Source: Gallionella sp. (GTDB lineage: Bacteria; Pseudomonadota; Gammaproteobacteria; Burkholderiales; Gallionellaceae). From it: a stretch of 20,133 bases of DNA. The DNA is taken from the NCBI GenBank assembly GCA_004298605.1, contig SCPW01000445.1, positions 1 to 20,133 of the forward strand, in the 5' to 3' direction. Below are positions 7,305-15,748 of this stretch, piece after piece. The position numbers and the translations under genes were made by a program. The notes beneath the pieces are model-generated. The model did not search any database and was not told the DNA's origin. It saw only the letters and a program-made list of their open reading frames with translations. The number at the start of each line of letters is the position of its first letter. The first letter of the stretch is position 1.

Positions 7305-7707
7305 CACGGATTTCGTCCAGGGTCTTGCAGTCGATACACAGGGTGGCTGTCGGTCTCGCTTCAAGGCGGTTTAACCCGATTTCGATGCCGCATTTATCGC
7401 AGTACCCATATTCGCCAGCGTCAATCCTGGCGAGCATTTCGTCAATTCTCTTAATCAATTTGCGTTCACGGTCGCGGTTGCGCAGCTCAAGGCTTACGTC
7501 GGATTCTTGCGTGGCGCGATCATTCGGGTCGGCGAATATGGTCGCTTCATCCTGCATGGTATGCACGGTGCGGTCTATATCCTGGCCCAGGCCGGCCTTG
7601 ATGTCGTTTAAAATCTGGCGGAAATGATCCAGTTGCTTGGGGTTCATGTACTCCTCGCCTTTTTTGGCTTTGTAGGGGGCGACGGGTTTGTGTGGCTGAA
7701 CGGGCAT
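7285..7707 (-). CDS. dksA: RNA polymerase-binding transcription factor DksA
   Basis: DksA inserts its coiled coil into the RNA polymerase secondary channel and works with ppGpp in the stringent response. This 140-residue protein (E. coli: 151) has the GEEYMN segment (17-22), the coiled-coil tip with D60, D63 and A65 (ADPNDRA, equivalent to the essential D71/D74/A76 region), the [13 protein letters not shown] helix and a zinc site C103-C106-C124-C127 (YCDKCG, CIDCKT). The closing REKQIAK matches the REKQMAG of E. coli. The ATG at 7707 is preceded by GGAGAAG at a good distance; a GAGGAG before the inner ATG (residue 21) is another possible start. All functional residues are present, so this is a canonical zinc DksA. 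Confidence 0.95.
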   Translation of the reverse strand: MPVQPHKPVAPYKAKKGEEYMNPKQLDHFRQILNDIKAGLGQDIDRTVHTMQDEATIFADPNDRATQESDVSLELRNRDRERKLIKRIDEMLARIDAGEYGYCDKCGIEIGLNRLEARPTATLCIDCKTLDEIREKQIAK

Positions 7708-7742
7708 TACACTTCTCCAACGGGATAAAAATAAAGTTCGCT

Positions 7743-7771
7743 TTAATACCAGAAAGCGCCCCTTCATGCAA
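7743..7771 (-). promoter_or_regulatory. Sigma-70-type promoter of dksA
   Basis: On the minus strand TTGCAT (7771-7766), a 17-bp spacer and TATTAA (7748-7743) lie 36 bp before the dksA start codon, with the GGAGAAG ribosome site between. The spacing is ideal and the hexamers match in 4 of 6 positions each. Confidence 0.6.
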
Positions 7772-7808
7772 ATAAATAAGGCCGGGCAAATATAAATTTT
7801 TGGGTGCG

Positions 7809-8528
7809 CTAACCCGCGAGCAGCAGAAACAGGCTCGGGCGCTTGTTCAGTTGCGGGATAGGCTGCGATTTCCACTGTGCGATGGAGCGCGTCCGGATCT
7901 GTTCGCCGGGCAGGGTAATATCGGTGGCGACGCATAGCAGGGTTTGCGGGCGGCAGTGGGCGAGCAGGGCGCCGAACATTTTTTCATTGCGGTACGGGGT
8001 TTCGATGAACAGTTGGGTTTGTTTGCGCTGCGCCGATTCTGCTTCCAGCGTTGTGATCGCCCTGTTTCTTTCCGCCTCCGCGATGGGCAGGTAGCCGTGA
8101 AAGGCGAAGTGCTGGCCGTTCAGTCCGGAGGCCATCAGCGCCAATAAAATAGAGGAAGGCCCGACCAGCGGCGCGACGCGGATGCCGTTGCGGTGCGCCA
8201 GGTTGACCAATTCGGCGCCCGGGTCGGCGATGCCCGGACAGCCCGCTTCGGAGATGATGCCGGCATCTTCTCCCGCCAGCAGCGGCGCGAGCAATCCCGC
8301 CAATTCCCCGGCGGCAGTGTGCTCGTTGAGCGTGGCGAAGTGTAAAGATTGAATCGGCTGTTCCGGTTTGAGAGCGGAGAGAAATTGCCGCGCGGTCTTG
8401 GGTTGCTCCACTATGAAATATTTCAATCCGCGCGCGATGTCGATGGCGTGTTGCGGTAGCACCTGCTCTGCACGGGTATCGCCCAGTGTGCAGGGAATCA
8501 GATACAGAATACCCGGAGAGCTTGTCAT
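7809..8528 (-). CDS. Short RsmI-like SAM-dependent methyltransferase (tetrapyrrole methylase fold)
   Basis: The 239-residue protein belongs to the COG0313 group related to RsmI, the 2'-O-methyltransferase of 16S rRNA C1402. Visible family motifs are [12 protein letters not shown] at 93-104 (RsmI: DAGTPLISDPG), VGPSS at 122-126, FHGYLP at 143-148 and FIETPYRN at 174-181. It is about 45 residues shorter than typical RsmI, ending soon after the second subdomain, so the C-terminal RsmI domain is missing. Its ATG overlaps the yceF stop (ATGA, 8525-8528), so the two are translationally coupled. The substrate is not known from sequence; it may be a paralogue of RsmI rather than RsmI itself. The short gap to dksA (101 bp) holds the dksA promoter. 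Confidence 0.8.
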   Translation of the reverse strand: MTSSPGILYLIPCTLGDTRAEQVLPQHAIDIARGLKYFIVEQPKTARQFLSALKPEQPIQSLHFATLNEHTAAGELAGLLAPLLAGEDAGIISEAGCPGIADPGAELVNLAHRNGIRVAPLVGPSSILLALMASGLNGQHFAFHGYLPIAEAERNRAITTLEAESAQRKQTQLFIETPYRNEKMFGALLAHCRPQTLLCVATDITLPGEQIRTRSIAQWKSQPIPQLNKRPSLFLLLAG

Positions 8529-9115
8529 GGCTGGAACAGGCGCACGTTTTCGCGGCGCAGCATTTCGGTCAGCAGGATGAGCGGCAGGCCGATCAGCGCG
8601 TTCGGGTCGTCGCCGGCCATTCTGGCGATCAGCGCGATACCCAGCCCTTCCGATTTTGCGCTGCCGGCGCAGTGATAGGGCTGTTCCTTGCGCAAATAGC
8701 CTTCGATTTCCGCATCGCTGAGATCGCGCAGGGTGACAAGATTTTCCGCTACCCCGGTTTGCAGGTTGCCGGTCTTGCTGTTCAGCAGTGCCAGCGCGGT
8801 ATAAAAACAGGTAGTTTTGCCGCGCATGGCGCGCAGTTGCTTAACTGCATTGTCGTGGGTGAGCGGTTTGCCGAGTTGCCGGCCTTCCAGCAGGGCGACC
8901 TGGTCGGAGCCGATAACCAACGCGTTGGGGTAAGCAGCGGCCACGGCACGGGCTTTTTCCTGCGCAAGGCGTATTGAGGTGGCGTGCGCCGGTTCGTCCG
9001 GCAGAGGTGTTTCATCCACATCGGGTGCGGCGGTCTCAAAAGGGAGTTGCAGCCGTTTGAGCAGTTCGCTGCGGTAAATGGAGCTGGAGGCGAGGACAAG
9101 CAACTGAGAACTCAA
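8525..9115 (-). CDS. yceF: Maf-family nucleotide pyrophosphatase YceF (7-methyl-GTP type)
   Basis: Maf proteins hydrolyse non-canonical nucleoside triphosphates; the YceF subgroup prefers 7-methyl-GTP. The 196-residue protein has LASSSIYR (8-15), PDVDET (31-36), LAQEKA (50-55), SDQV with catalytic D71, LGKPLT (81-86) and [12 protein letters not shown] (149-160), closely following E. coli YceF and not the YhdE dTTPase group. The start is a TTG at 9115 preceded by AAGGA 6 nt upstream; no ATG gives this N-terminus. It overlaps the downstream methyltransferase by 4 bp and is divergent from yceD. The yceF-yceD-rpmF neighbourhood is conserved in E. coli too. Confidence 0.93.
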   Translation of the reverse strand: MSSQLLVLASSSIYRSELLKRLQLPFETAAPDVDETPLPDEPAHATSIRLAQEKARAVAAAYPNALVIGSDQVALLEGRQLGKPLTHDNAVKQLRAMRGKTTCFYTALALLNSKTGNLQTGVAENLVTLRDLSDAEIEGYLRKEQPYHCAGSAKSEGLGIALIARMAGDDPNALIGLPLILLTEMLRRENVRLFQP

Positions 9116-9133
9116 GAATTTTCCTTAGGATTT

Positions 9134-9162
9134 TTGACAGGGGGCAACGAAAAATATATCAT
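9134..9162 (+). promoter_or_regulatory. Strong sigma-70 promoter of yceD-rpmF(-plsX-fab)
   Basis: TTGACA (9134-9139, perfect consensus), a 17-bp spacer and TATCAT (9157-9162, five of six) lie immediately before yceD. The predicted start site is about 9169-9170, only 2-3 nt before the yceD ATG at 9172, so the transcript would be almost leaderless. Confidence 0.8.
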
Positions 9163-9171
9163 GCGCGCCTC

Positions 9172-9666
9172 ATGAACGCACGGCCTTTGATCGACTGTCT
9201 GGATTTTGCCAGGAATGGCCGGCAAACCAGCGGGAAGGTGCCGGTTGCCGGATTGGCTCGTTTGCTGGATGTGCTGGAAAATCCGCAGGGATTTTTTGGC
9301 TATACGGTGCAGGGTGGCGTGGATAAACAAGGCAACCCATATCTGGATGTCAGTGTCGCCGGAATCTGCCGGTTGCGTTGCCAGCGGTGCCTGGGTGGCT
9401 TGGATTATCCGGTACACCTGGATTCGCGCTTGTTGCTGCGCGACCAGGCAGGTCTGGATGCTCTGGATACGGATGAAGAAGAGTTCGACAGTATTCTGGC
9501 AGATGCGAAACTGGATGTGCTGGATATGCTGGAAGAAGAGATTTTGTTGAGCCTGCCAATCGCGCCCAGGCATGAATTGGGCGCTTGTCAGGCGGAAGAC
9601 GGCAAAAATGTGCATAAGGAAGAAAAGAATCCTTTTGCGGCTTTAGCGAAATTGAAACGTAATTAA
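9172..9666 (+). CDS. yceD: YceD/DUF177 family protein, 23S rRNA accumulation protein
   Basis: The 164-residue protein belongs to the YceD/DUF177 family, linked to 23S rRNA accumulation and nearly always encoded before rpmF. It has the family's cysteine patch CRLRCQRC (C66, C70, C73), the acidic region [10 protein letters not shown], the [14 protein letters not shown] block and the closing [12 protein letters not shown]. The N-terminus [12 protein letters not shown] is typical of betaproteobacterial members, supporting the ATG at 9172. There is no Shine-Dalgarno; the promoter -10 ends 9 nt before the ATG. rpmF follows after 23 bp in the same transcript. Confidence 0.93.
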   Translation: MNARPLIDCLDFARNGRQTSGKVPVAGLARLLDVLENPQGFFGYTVQGGVDKQGNPYLDVSVAGICRLRCQRCLGGLDYPVHLDSRLLLRDQAGLDALDTDEEEFDSILADAKLDVLDMLEEEILLSLPIAPRHELGACQAEDGKNVHKEEKNPFAALAKLKRN

Positions 9667-9689
9667 GTTGTTTTTTGAGGAGTATTAGC

Positions 9690-9869
9690 ATGGCAGTTCA
9701 GCAGAATAAAAAGTCACCATCCAAGCGCGGCATGCATCGCGCCCATGATTTCCTGACCAATCCGGCGACAGCGGTCGAGCCAACCACGGGCGAAATCCAC
9801 CTGCGCCACCACATCAGCCCAAGCGGCTTTTACCGTGGTAAAAAAGTAATCAAGACCAAGGGCGAATAA
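9690..9869 (+). CDS. rpmF: 50S ribosomal protein L32 (bL32)
   Basis: This 59-residue protein begins [20 protein letters not shown] and contains the L32 core [23 protein letters not shown]32 is a small protein of the 50S subunit. GAGGAG (9677-9682) lies 7 nt before the ATG, a strong ribosome site in contrast to the upstream yceD. It has no zinc-binding cysteine pairs, so it is the zinc-independent form. It is followed by a hairpin with a T-rich tail and then by plsX, the common arrangement linking ribosome and lipid genes. Confidence 0.97.
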   Translation: MAVQQNKKSPSKRGMHRAHDFLTNPATAVEPTTGEIHLRHHISPSGFYRGKKVIKTKGE

Positions 9870-9881
9870 GCTCTCGAACTG

Positions 9882-9917
9882 CGCAGCCGGCCGTCGAGGT
9901 CGGCTGCGTTTTCTTTT
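9882..9917 (+). terminator. Rho-independent terminator/attenuator between rpmF and plsX
   Basis: CGCAGCCG (9882-9889) pairs with CGGCTGCG (9901-9908) around an 11-nt loop, followed by TTTTCTTTT (9909-9917). It could reduce transcription of the plsX-fab genes relative to rpmF. Confidence 0.75.
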
Positions 9918-9954
9918 CTATCCCTGCCTTCTTTATCTATCCAAGGATCGCTTA

Positions 9955-10992
9955 GTGGATGTGACGTTAGCCATAGATGCGATGGGAGGCGACCACGGCA
10001 CCACGGTCACCATTCCTGCCGCAGTCGAGTATCTGAAGCAGTTCCCCGACGATACCATCGTTCTGGTGGGTATCCCCGATGCCATTGAAACCGAACTGCG
10101 CGCTTTGGGCGTGCAGGTTGGCGGGCACTTGCGCATCTATCCCGCCAGCGAAGTGGTGGGTATGGACGAGCAGCCGCAATCCGCGTTGCGCGGTAAAAAA
10201 GATTCCTCGATGCGCGTCAGCATTGACCTGGTCAAGAACGGCGAAGCGTTGGCCTGTGTCAGCGCCGGCAATACCGGCGCGCTGATGGCGACGGCGCGCT
10301 ACGTGCTGAAAACCATCCCCGGCATCGACCGTCCCGCGATCGCGTCTTACCTGCCGACTAAAAAAGGCCAGATATGTATGCTCGACCTCGGGGCCAACAC
10401 CGATTGCACCGCCGAGCATCTGCTGCAATTCGCCCTGATGGGTTCCACGCTGGTAACGGCGCTGGAGCATAAACCCAATCCCAGCATCGGCCTGTTGAAT
10501 ATCGGCAGCGAAGATATCAAGGGCAATGAAGTGGTCAAGCAGGCCGTGCAATTGCTGCGGGGCAGCGACCTGAATTTTTATGGCAACATCGAAGGTAACG
10601 ATATTTTTAAAGGTACAACCGATGTGGTGGTGTGCGACGGCTTCGTCGGCAATGTCGCGCTCAAAACCACCGAGGGAATGGCGCAGATGATGGGCGGTTT
10701 CCTGCGCGAAGAATATAGCCGGAGCATATTCGCCAAGCTCGCCGCACTGGTGTCGATGCCGGTGCTCAAGGCCTTCAAGCACCGGCTGGACCACCGCCGC
10801 TACAACGGCGCGAGTTTTCTGGGTTTGAAAGGTATCGTGGTGAAGAGCCACGGTTCGGCCGATATTTACGCCTTTCGCTGCGCGATAGAACGCGCCGCCG
10901 AAGAAGCGCGCGAGGACATGTTGCAGCACATCAGCGAACATATCGAGAAATGGCATCACGAGCGCCAAAACACAATGCAAGGAGCGGTCTGA
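9955..10992 (+). CDS. plsX: Phosphate acyltransferase PlsX
   Basis: PlsX converts acyl-ACP and phosphate to acyl-phosphate, the donor for PlsY in phosphatidic acid synthesis, and works at the inner face of the membrane. The 345-residue protein begins [15 protein letters not shown], with the conserved DAMGGDHG at 8-15, and carries [53 protein letters not shown] and the C-terminal [10 protein letters not shown]. The start is GTG at 9955 with AAGGA 7 nt upstream. Its TGA overlaps the fabH ATG by one base, so the two are coupled. Confidence 0.96.
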   Translation: MDVTLAIDAMGGDHGTTVTIPAAVEYLKQFPDDTIVLVGIPDAIETELRALGVQVGGHLRIYPASEVVGMDEQPQSALRGKKDSSMRVSIDLVKNGEALACVSAGNTGALMATARYVLKTIPGIDRPAIASYLPTKKGQICMLDLGANTDCTAEHLLQFALMGSTLVTALEHKPNPSIGLLNIGSEDIKGNEVVKQAVQLLRGSDLNFYGNIEGNDIFKGTTDVVVCDGFVGNVALKTTEGMAQMMGGFLREEYSRSIFAKLAALVSMPVLKAFKHRLDHRRYNGASFLGLKGIVVKSHGSADIYAFRCAIERAAEEAREDMLQHISEHIEKWHHERQNTMQGAV

Positions 10993-11951
10993 TGCATTCA
11001 AGAATTATCGGCACCGGCAGTTATTTGCCCGCCAAAACGCTGACCAATTTCGATCTGGAAAAAATTGTCGAAACCTCGCATGACTGGATCGTATCGCGCA
11101 GCGGCATCGTCGAGCGCCATGTCGCCGCAGATGATGAGATGACCAGCGATCTCGCCTTGCAGGCCAGCCTGCGCGCCATCGAGGCGGCCGGCATCCGCGC
11201 GGATATGATTGACCTGGTGATTGTCGCGACCACTTCTCCAGACCAGATTTTTCCCAGCACCGCCTGCATTCTGCAAGACAAACTCGGCATCAAAAATTGC
11301 GGTGCGGCGTTCGACATGCAAGCGGTGTGCGGCGGCTTCGTCTATGCGCTGAACACCGCCGATTTGTACATACGCGGCGGGCAAGCCAAAACCGCGCTGG
11401 TGGTCGGCGCCGAAGTGCTGTCACGCATTCTCGATTGGACTGATCGCACCACGTGCGTGTTGTTTGGCGACGGCGCGGGTGCAGTGGTATTGCAAGCCAG
11501 TGAAACGCCGGGCATCGTTGCCAGCAAGCTGCATGCTGATGGTAGTCATCGCGGCATGTTGAAAGCCGATGGCAACATCCGCAATGGTGCAATACAAGGC
11601 GATCCATTCATCAAGATGGATGGTCAATCGGTATTCAAATTTGCCGTCAAAGTGCTGAGCGAAGTGGTCGAAGAGGTACTGGAAGAAAATAATTTGAACG
11701 GCTCGGACATCTCCTGGCTGGTGCCGCATCAGGCCAACATCCGCATCATGGAAGCCACAGCCAAAAAACTCGGCTTGAGCATGGATAACGTGATCGTTAC
11801 CGTCGCCACCCACGGTAATACCTCGGCAGCCTCGATTCCCCTGGCATTGGATACGGCGGTGCGCGATGGGCGCATCAAGCCAGGCCAGAATATTTTGCTG
11901 GAAGCAGTGGGTGGCGGGTTTACCTGGGGCGCGGTGCTGGTTCGCTGGTAG
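10992..11951 (+). CDS. fabH: 3-oxoacyl-ACP synthase III (KASIII)
   Basis: FabH starts fatty-acid synthesis by condensing acetyl-CoA with malonyl-ACP. The 319-residue protein has the whole catalytic triad: C113 ([10 protein letters not shown]), H246 ([11 protein letters not shown]) and N276 (THGNTSAAS), plus the [17 protein letters not shown] segment and the closing [20 protein letters not shown] lies 7 nt before the ATG, inside the end of plsX. A 105-bp gap holding a 26-bp perfect inverted repeat separates it from fabD. Confidence 0.96.
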   Translation: MHSRIIGTGSYLPAKTLTNFDLEKIVETSHDWIVSRSGIVERHVAADDEMTSDLALQASLRAIEAAGIRADMIDLVIVATTSPDQIFPSTACILQDKLGIKNCGAAFDMQAVCGGFVYALNTADLYIRGGQAKTALVVGAEVLSRILDWTDRTTCVLFGDGAGAVVLQASETPGIVASKLHADGSHRGMLKADGNIRNGAIQGDPFIKMDGQSVFKFAVKVLSEVVEEVLEENNLNGSDISWLVPHQANIRIMEATAKKLGLSMDNVIVTVATHGNTSAASIPLALDTAVRDGRIKPGQNILLEAVGGGFTWGAVLVRW

Positions 11952-11960
11952 CTGTTGACG

Positions 11961-12038
11961 GTTGGGTTAGCGCAGCGTAACCCAACGTTTATCCGATAAT
12001 TTCACAATGATTGTTGGGTTACGCTGCGCTAACCCAAC
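11961..12038. repeat. Inverted pair of a palindromic dispersed repeat between fabH and fabD
   Basis: A 26-bp sequence (11961-11986), starting GTTGGGTTAGCGCAGCG, recurs as its perfect reverse complement at 12013-12038 after a 26-bp spacer. Each arm is itself nearly palindromic (TTGGGTTA-N8-TAACCCAA). In RNA the pair would form a 26-bp perfect stem in the middle of the fab transcript. It looks like a mobile intergenic repeat, not an operon signal. Confidence 0.9.
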
Positions 12039-12056
12039 CTACCTGCTGATTTTTCT

Positions 12057-12989
12057 ATGATTAAATTCGCTTTCGTATTTCCCGGCCAAGGCTCGCAATC
12101 GCGCGGCATGATGAACGGCTACGCCGATTTCCAAACGGTGCGCAACACCTTTGCCGAAGCATCCGATATTTTGAAACAGGACTTGTGGCAACTGGTCGCC
12201 GAAGGCAGCGATGCCGAGTTGAATGCCACCGTGAACACACAGCCGATCATGCTGGCCGCAGGCGTGGCGGTGTACCGTGCCTGGCAGGCGCAGAACGGTG
12301 CGGTTCCGGCGATGATGGCGGGACACAGCCTGGGCGAATATACCGCGCTGGTCGCCGCCGGCGCGTTGCGTTTCGCCGATGCGCTGCCGCTGGTGCGCTA
12401 TCGCGCGCAATGCATGCAGCAAGCCGTGCCGGAAGGCGTGGGCGGCATCGCCGCGATACTCGGCCTGGATGACGATGCGGTGCGCGCGGTATGCACCGAA
12501 GGCGCGCGGGGCGAGGTGCTGGAAGCGGTGAATTTCAATTCGCCCGGCCAAGTGGTGATTGCCGGGAACCGCGCCGCGGTCGAGCGCGGCATGGAGCTGG
12601 CCAAGGCCAAAGGCGCGAAGCGCGCCATCATGCTGCCGATGAGCGTGCCGTCGCATTGCAGCCTGCTGAAGGGCGCTGCGGAACAGATGCGCGATTATCT
12701 GGGCAATGTTGCGGTGCAAGCCCCGGTCGTTCCGGTGTTGCACAATGCCGATGTCAAGAGCTATGCGGATGGAGCCTCAATTAAAGACGCGCTGGTGCGC
12801 CAGTTGTATTCGCCGGTGCGCTGGGTCGAAACCGTGCTGGAATTCGGCAAACAGGGCATCACGCATAACGTCGAATGTGCGCCGGGTAAAGTGCTGGCGG
12901 GCTTGAACAAACGGATCGACACCAACCAGCAGGCGTCGGCCATCAATGATGGCGAAGCGCTGAAGCAGGCTTTGGACACACTTGTATAA
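12057..12989 (+). CDS. fabD: Malonyl-CoA:ACP transacylase
   Basis: FabD loads malonate from CoA onto ACP for chain elongation. The 310-residue protein has the N-terminal FVFPGQGSQ, the nucleophile S91 in GHSLGEY, the conserved R117-like region (RYRAQCMQ), H200 in VPSHCSLL and the NFNSPGQVVIAG block. Length and motifs are standard. No Shine-Dalgarno is visible before the ATG at 12057; only TTTTTCT lies between the upstream inverted repeat and the start, as if repeat insertion had replaced the usual leader. Flanked on both sides by dispersed repeats. Confidence 0.95.
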   Translation: MIKFAFVFPGQGSQSRGMMNGYADFQTVRNTFAEASDILKQDLWQLVAEGSDAELNATVNTQPIMLAAGVAVYRAWQAQNGAVPAMMAGHSLGEYTALVAAGALRFADALPLVRYRAQCMQQAVPEGVGGIAAILGLDDDAVRAVCTEGARGEVLEAVNFNSPGQVVIAGNRAAVERGMELAKAKGAKRAIMLPMSVPSHCSLLKGAAEQMRDYLGNVAVQAPVVPVLHNADVKSYADGASIKDALVRQLYSPVRWVETVLEFGKQGITHNVECAPGKVLAGLNKRIDTNQQASAINDGEALKQALDTLV

Positions 12990-13012
12990 CCATAAACCTT
13001 AAAAACTTTGTT

Positions 13013-13143
13013 AGCCACAGAGAACACAGAGATCACAGAGTAAAAACAAACGGTTGACCCCGGAAATTGATTCACCTTTTCGGTGTGCCATAAAAACGTG
13101 TAACACCGCTGATTTCTCTGTGTTCTCTGTGTTCTCTGTGGCT
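13013..13143. repeat. CACAGAG-type inverted repeats between fabD and fabG
   Basis: AGCCACAGAGAACACAGAGA (13013-13032) is perfectly repeated in inverse orientation at 13124-13143. The right side carries an extra TCTGTGTTC unit. Between the arms are about 90 bp of AT-richer sequence without a reading frame. It belongs to the well-known type of short CACAGAG intergenic repeats of proteobacteria. Confidence 0.85.
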
Positions 13144-13178
13144 TGAATTGAGGTTTTTATTTCGCATAAGGAGCAGAC

Positions 13179-13922
13179 ATGACATTACAAGGACAAATCG
13201 CACTCGTCACCGGCGCCAGCCGCGGTATCGGCCAGGCCATCGCGCTGGAACTGGGCAGGCAGGGGGCAACGGTAATCGGCACCGCCACCAGCGACGCGGG
13301 CGCGCAAGCGATCGGCGCCTATCTGGATGCGGCGGAAATCAAGGGTGCGGGTATGGTGTTGAACGTCAACGATGCGGCGCAAACCGAACACATGCTGGGC
13401 GAACTGCGCAAGCGATTCGGCGAGGTTTCGATACTGGTGAACAACGCCGGCATCACCCGCGACAACCTGCTGGCGCGCATGACCGAAGAAGAATGGGACG
13501 ACGTGCTGTCCACCAATCTCAAATCGGTGTTCCGCCTCAGCCGCGCCGTGTTGCGCGCGATGATGAAAGCCAGGGGCGGGCGCATCATCAGCATCTCATC
13601 GGTGGTCGGCAGCATGGGCAACCCCGGCCAGGCCAACTACGCCGCTTCCAAGGCGGGCATGATGGGTTTCACCAAATCTCTCGCGCAGGAAATCGGCAGC
13701 CGCAATATCACCGTGAACTGCGTTGCGCCCGGATTTATTGACACCGATATGACCCAAGGCTTGGGCGAAGAACAACGCGCGAAACTGGTCGAGCATGTGC
13801 CGCTGAAACGCCTCGGCCAGCCCGCCGACATCGCCGCCGCCGTGGCTTTCCTGGCAGGTCCTGGCGCGGCTTACATCACCGGTGTCACGCTGCATGTGAA
13901 CGGCGGGATGTATATGGAGTAG
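13179..13922 (+). CDS. fabG: 3-oxoacyl-ACP reductase
   Basis: FabG reduces 3-oxoacyl-ACP with NADPH in the elongation cycle. The 247-residue short-chain dehydrogenase has the cofactor motif TGASRGIG (11-18), NNAG (88-91), N113 and the catalytic S141, Y154 and K158 (QANYAASKAG), and ends VNGGMYME. AAGGAG (13168-13173) lies 5 nt before the ATG, so it has its own strong ribosome site despite the 189-bp repeat-filled gap from fabD. The usual next genes acpP and fabF are absent; the next gene is convergent and unrelated, with only 54 bp between and no clear terminator. Confidence 0.96.
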   Translation: MTLQGQIALVTGASRGIGQAIALELGRQGATVIGTATSDAGAQAIGAYLDAAEIKGAGMVLNVNDAAQTEHMLGELRKRFGEVSILVNNAGITRDNLLARMTEEEWDDVLSTNLKSVFRLSRAVLRAMMKARGGRIISISSVVGSMGNPGQANYAASKAGMMGFTKSLAQEIGSRNITVNCVAPGFIDTDMTQGLGEEQRAKLVEHVPLKRLGQPADIAAAVAFLAGPGAAYITGVTLHVNGGMYME

Positions 13923-13976
13923 GGGGATCGCAAGGAAACCCCTGAAATCCACATTCACCCCGACCGGCGAAGCGCC

Positions 13977-15740
13977 CTACCTTTTGAACAGCGAAGTGCC
14001 CTGCAGAGATCCGATCAATGCGCCGGAATTGAAAGCGTTCGCGCTATACGAAGTCAATGCGCCGGCCGCATTGGGGGCGATGAATACCCCGCCGGCTTCC
14101 CCCTTGATAACTGACACCGGGCCTGCGCCGGCCAGGTTTGCACCGGACAGCGCCAGCCCGCAGGATCCGCTGGTGCAATTGCTCTGGTAGAACTGCTGCA
14201 CGGTGCCTGTGTAATTCAGCCCCCAAGTTCTTGTCCCGTTGCTGGCATTGATCGTCAGTGAGACGGCGGGCGAGGTGGTGGCGGCCGTTACGGTCAGGCT
14301 GCCGGTGGCCGAGTAGGTTGAGCCGAGGTTATCCACGACGTTTCCCGCTCCCGGCACAATGTTGAACGTGTGCGAATTGCTTTGGAAATAGGCATTGGCC
14401 TGGATGAAGTTCATCGAGTGTTCGGTGAACATCAGGCTCATCGTGATCGGGTCGCGCGTACCTGTCGGGTCGACGAACTGATCCGGGCCGACATAGCGGC
14501 CCCACATCACCTTGGCCGTCCCTACGGTTGCCTGCCCGCCCTCTACCATCTTCGCCGTGCCGGCGCTGTATTGCATGCTGCCAAACTGGCTCTGTTCGGC
14601 GACCAGCACCGGCAGTTTGGTGGTGGCGTCGAACAGGATGGTCTGGTTGGGGCCTTCCACCACGATGCCGCCCCCACCGGCAAACGGGCCGGTGACATTC
14701 GCGCTGCCGCTCCATCCGGTGCGGATACTGATGTCGCCGCCGACGCCACCGGTGCCTACCGGCGCGAGGATGGTGCCGCTGCCCGAGGTAACGGAGCCGG
14801 AGCCGGTGGTGCCCGTGACAAGGGTAGTGTTGGGCGGTGGCGGGGGCGGCAACAGCGTGCTGCCCAACATGTTTTGCGGCGGGGGCGGCGGCATGGTGCT
14901 ACCGGTTGGCGGAGGTGGCGGTGGCTGGTAGACACCGTTGGCGGGAGGCTGTCCTGCCAACGCCGTTTTCTCGCCTGGCGCCGGCTGGACGCCGCCATTT
15001 GCAGGCTTCTGCCCGGCGTCCTGTTTTTTCACATCCTTGGCCTGCTGTTTGCCGTCCGCCTTGCCGGCATCCTGCCGCTTCCGGTCGTCACGCCCCTGCT
15101 GGCCGCCCTTGGGCGCCTCGAAAATCGTCGGAACGTGTGGCAGGATCGCCGCCGGTGTGCCCAGATTAGGCGCGTAGGCCACCTGGTTCATCCCGACCAG
15201 CGTGCCGTTGACCACGGTTGTACCGGTATTCACCTTGTTGTAAGTGCCTTCGGGCAGGTTGGCCAGGGCGGCGATCAGGTGGATCGTTTCATGGTCCGTG
15301 CCGCGAATGCCGATGGTGGCCGACGGTGTCCGGATGCCGTAGTTCCCCTTGTTGCTCCTGCCGATGAGGCCGGTGATCGAACGGAATCCGCCCTTCAGCA
15401 GCGAAAAAAAGCCCCGTTCGGCCCCATCTTCCTTGTTGGCTAGCTTGTATTCGTCAATCCGCAATGTGGTTTCCGGCCTCACCGCGACAATGCCGTCGTC
15501 AATCATGCGCAACTGGGCGGAGCCGGTTTTTCCGGAAAGGATGGATTCCTTTTCGTTGACCTCGCCGCCCTTGATGGCCGGGCGTTCCCTGCCGTCCGCG
15601 CCGACGATGCGGACGTCCCCGGCCACGAACTGGAATCGCCCGGCCACTGCCGCCCATGCGGGATGGGGCAGGCACATTGATACCAGGGCGAACATGCACA
15701 GGCTGAAAGCGATGGCTTGCCGGAAATGGTGTTTTGTCAT
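13977..15740 (-). CDS. Exported FecR-domain protein with C-terminal TbpB-like barrel; candidate Slam/T11SS cargo
   Basis: The 587-residue protein has a type I signal peptide (cleavage after AWA, residue 30), a FecR domain (about 31-190, with LSGKTGSAQLRMIDDGIVAVRP and the characteristic TPSATIGIRGTDHE at 138-151), a charged Lys/Gln linker (211-260), a proline-rich segment (270-304, three runs of five or six prolines) and a Gly/Ser/Thr-rich C-terminal domain of about 250 residues. That last domain alternates polar and hydrophobic residues and has near its end GVFIAPNA (551-558), resembling the G-x-F-x-x-P-x-A element of TbpB-type barrels. A Cys pair (SNCTSGSC) may form a disulfide. There is no lipobox and no membrane helix, and no FecI-type sigma factor nearby. 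AGGA overlaps the upstream gene's stop, so the two are coupled. Cargo status is inferred. Confidence 0.8.
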   Translation of the reverse strand: MTKHHFRQAIAFSLCMFALVSMCLPHPAWAAVAGRFQFVAGDVRIVGADGRERPAIKGGEVNEKESILSGKTGSAQLRMIDDGIVAVRPETTLRIDEYKLANKEDGAERGFFSLLKGGFRSITGLIGRSNKGNYGIRTPSATIGIRGTDHETIHLIAALANLPEGTYNKVNTGTTVVNGTLVGMNQVAYAPNLGTPAAILPHVPTIFEAPKGGQQGRDDRKRQDAGKADGKQQAKDVKKQDAGQKPANGGVQPAPGEKTALAGQPPANGVYQPPPPPPTGSTMPPPPPQNMLGSTLLPPPPPPNTTLVTGTTGSGSVTSGSGTILAPVGTGGVGGDISIRTGWSGSANVTGPFAGGGGIVVEGPNQTILFDATTKLPVLVAEQSQFGSMQYSAGTAKMVEGGQATVGTAKVMWGRYVGPDQFVDPTGTRDPITMSLMFTEHSMNFIQANAYFQSNSHTFNIVPGAGNVVDNLGSTYSATGSLTVTAATTSPAVSLTINASNGTRTWGLNYTGTVQQFYQSNCTSGSCGLALSGANLAGAGPVSVIKGEAGGVFIAPNAAGALTSYSANAFNSGALIGSLQGTSLFKR

Positions 15741-15748
15741 GGCGGTTC

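Noticed and set aside
11961..12038. Inverted repeat after fabH as an intrinsic terminator
   Set aside because: No T-tract follows the stem, and fabD and fabG downstream need transcription; it looks like a dispersed repeat pair.
13041..13072. TTGACC in the fabD-fabG gap as a fabG promoter
   Set aside because: No acceptable -10 element is found 16-18 bp downstream.
13013..13143. CACAGAG repeats as a CRISPR array
   Set aside because: The units are 8-20 bp, directly adjoining or inverted, with no regular spacers and no cas genes.
13977..15740. FecR-domain protein as an anti-sigma/iron-citrate signalling regulator
   Set aside because: There is no FecI-type sigma factor or TonB receptor in the window, no membrane helix after the signal peptide, and the protein has a long linker and C-terminal domain foreign to FecR regulators.
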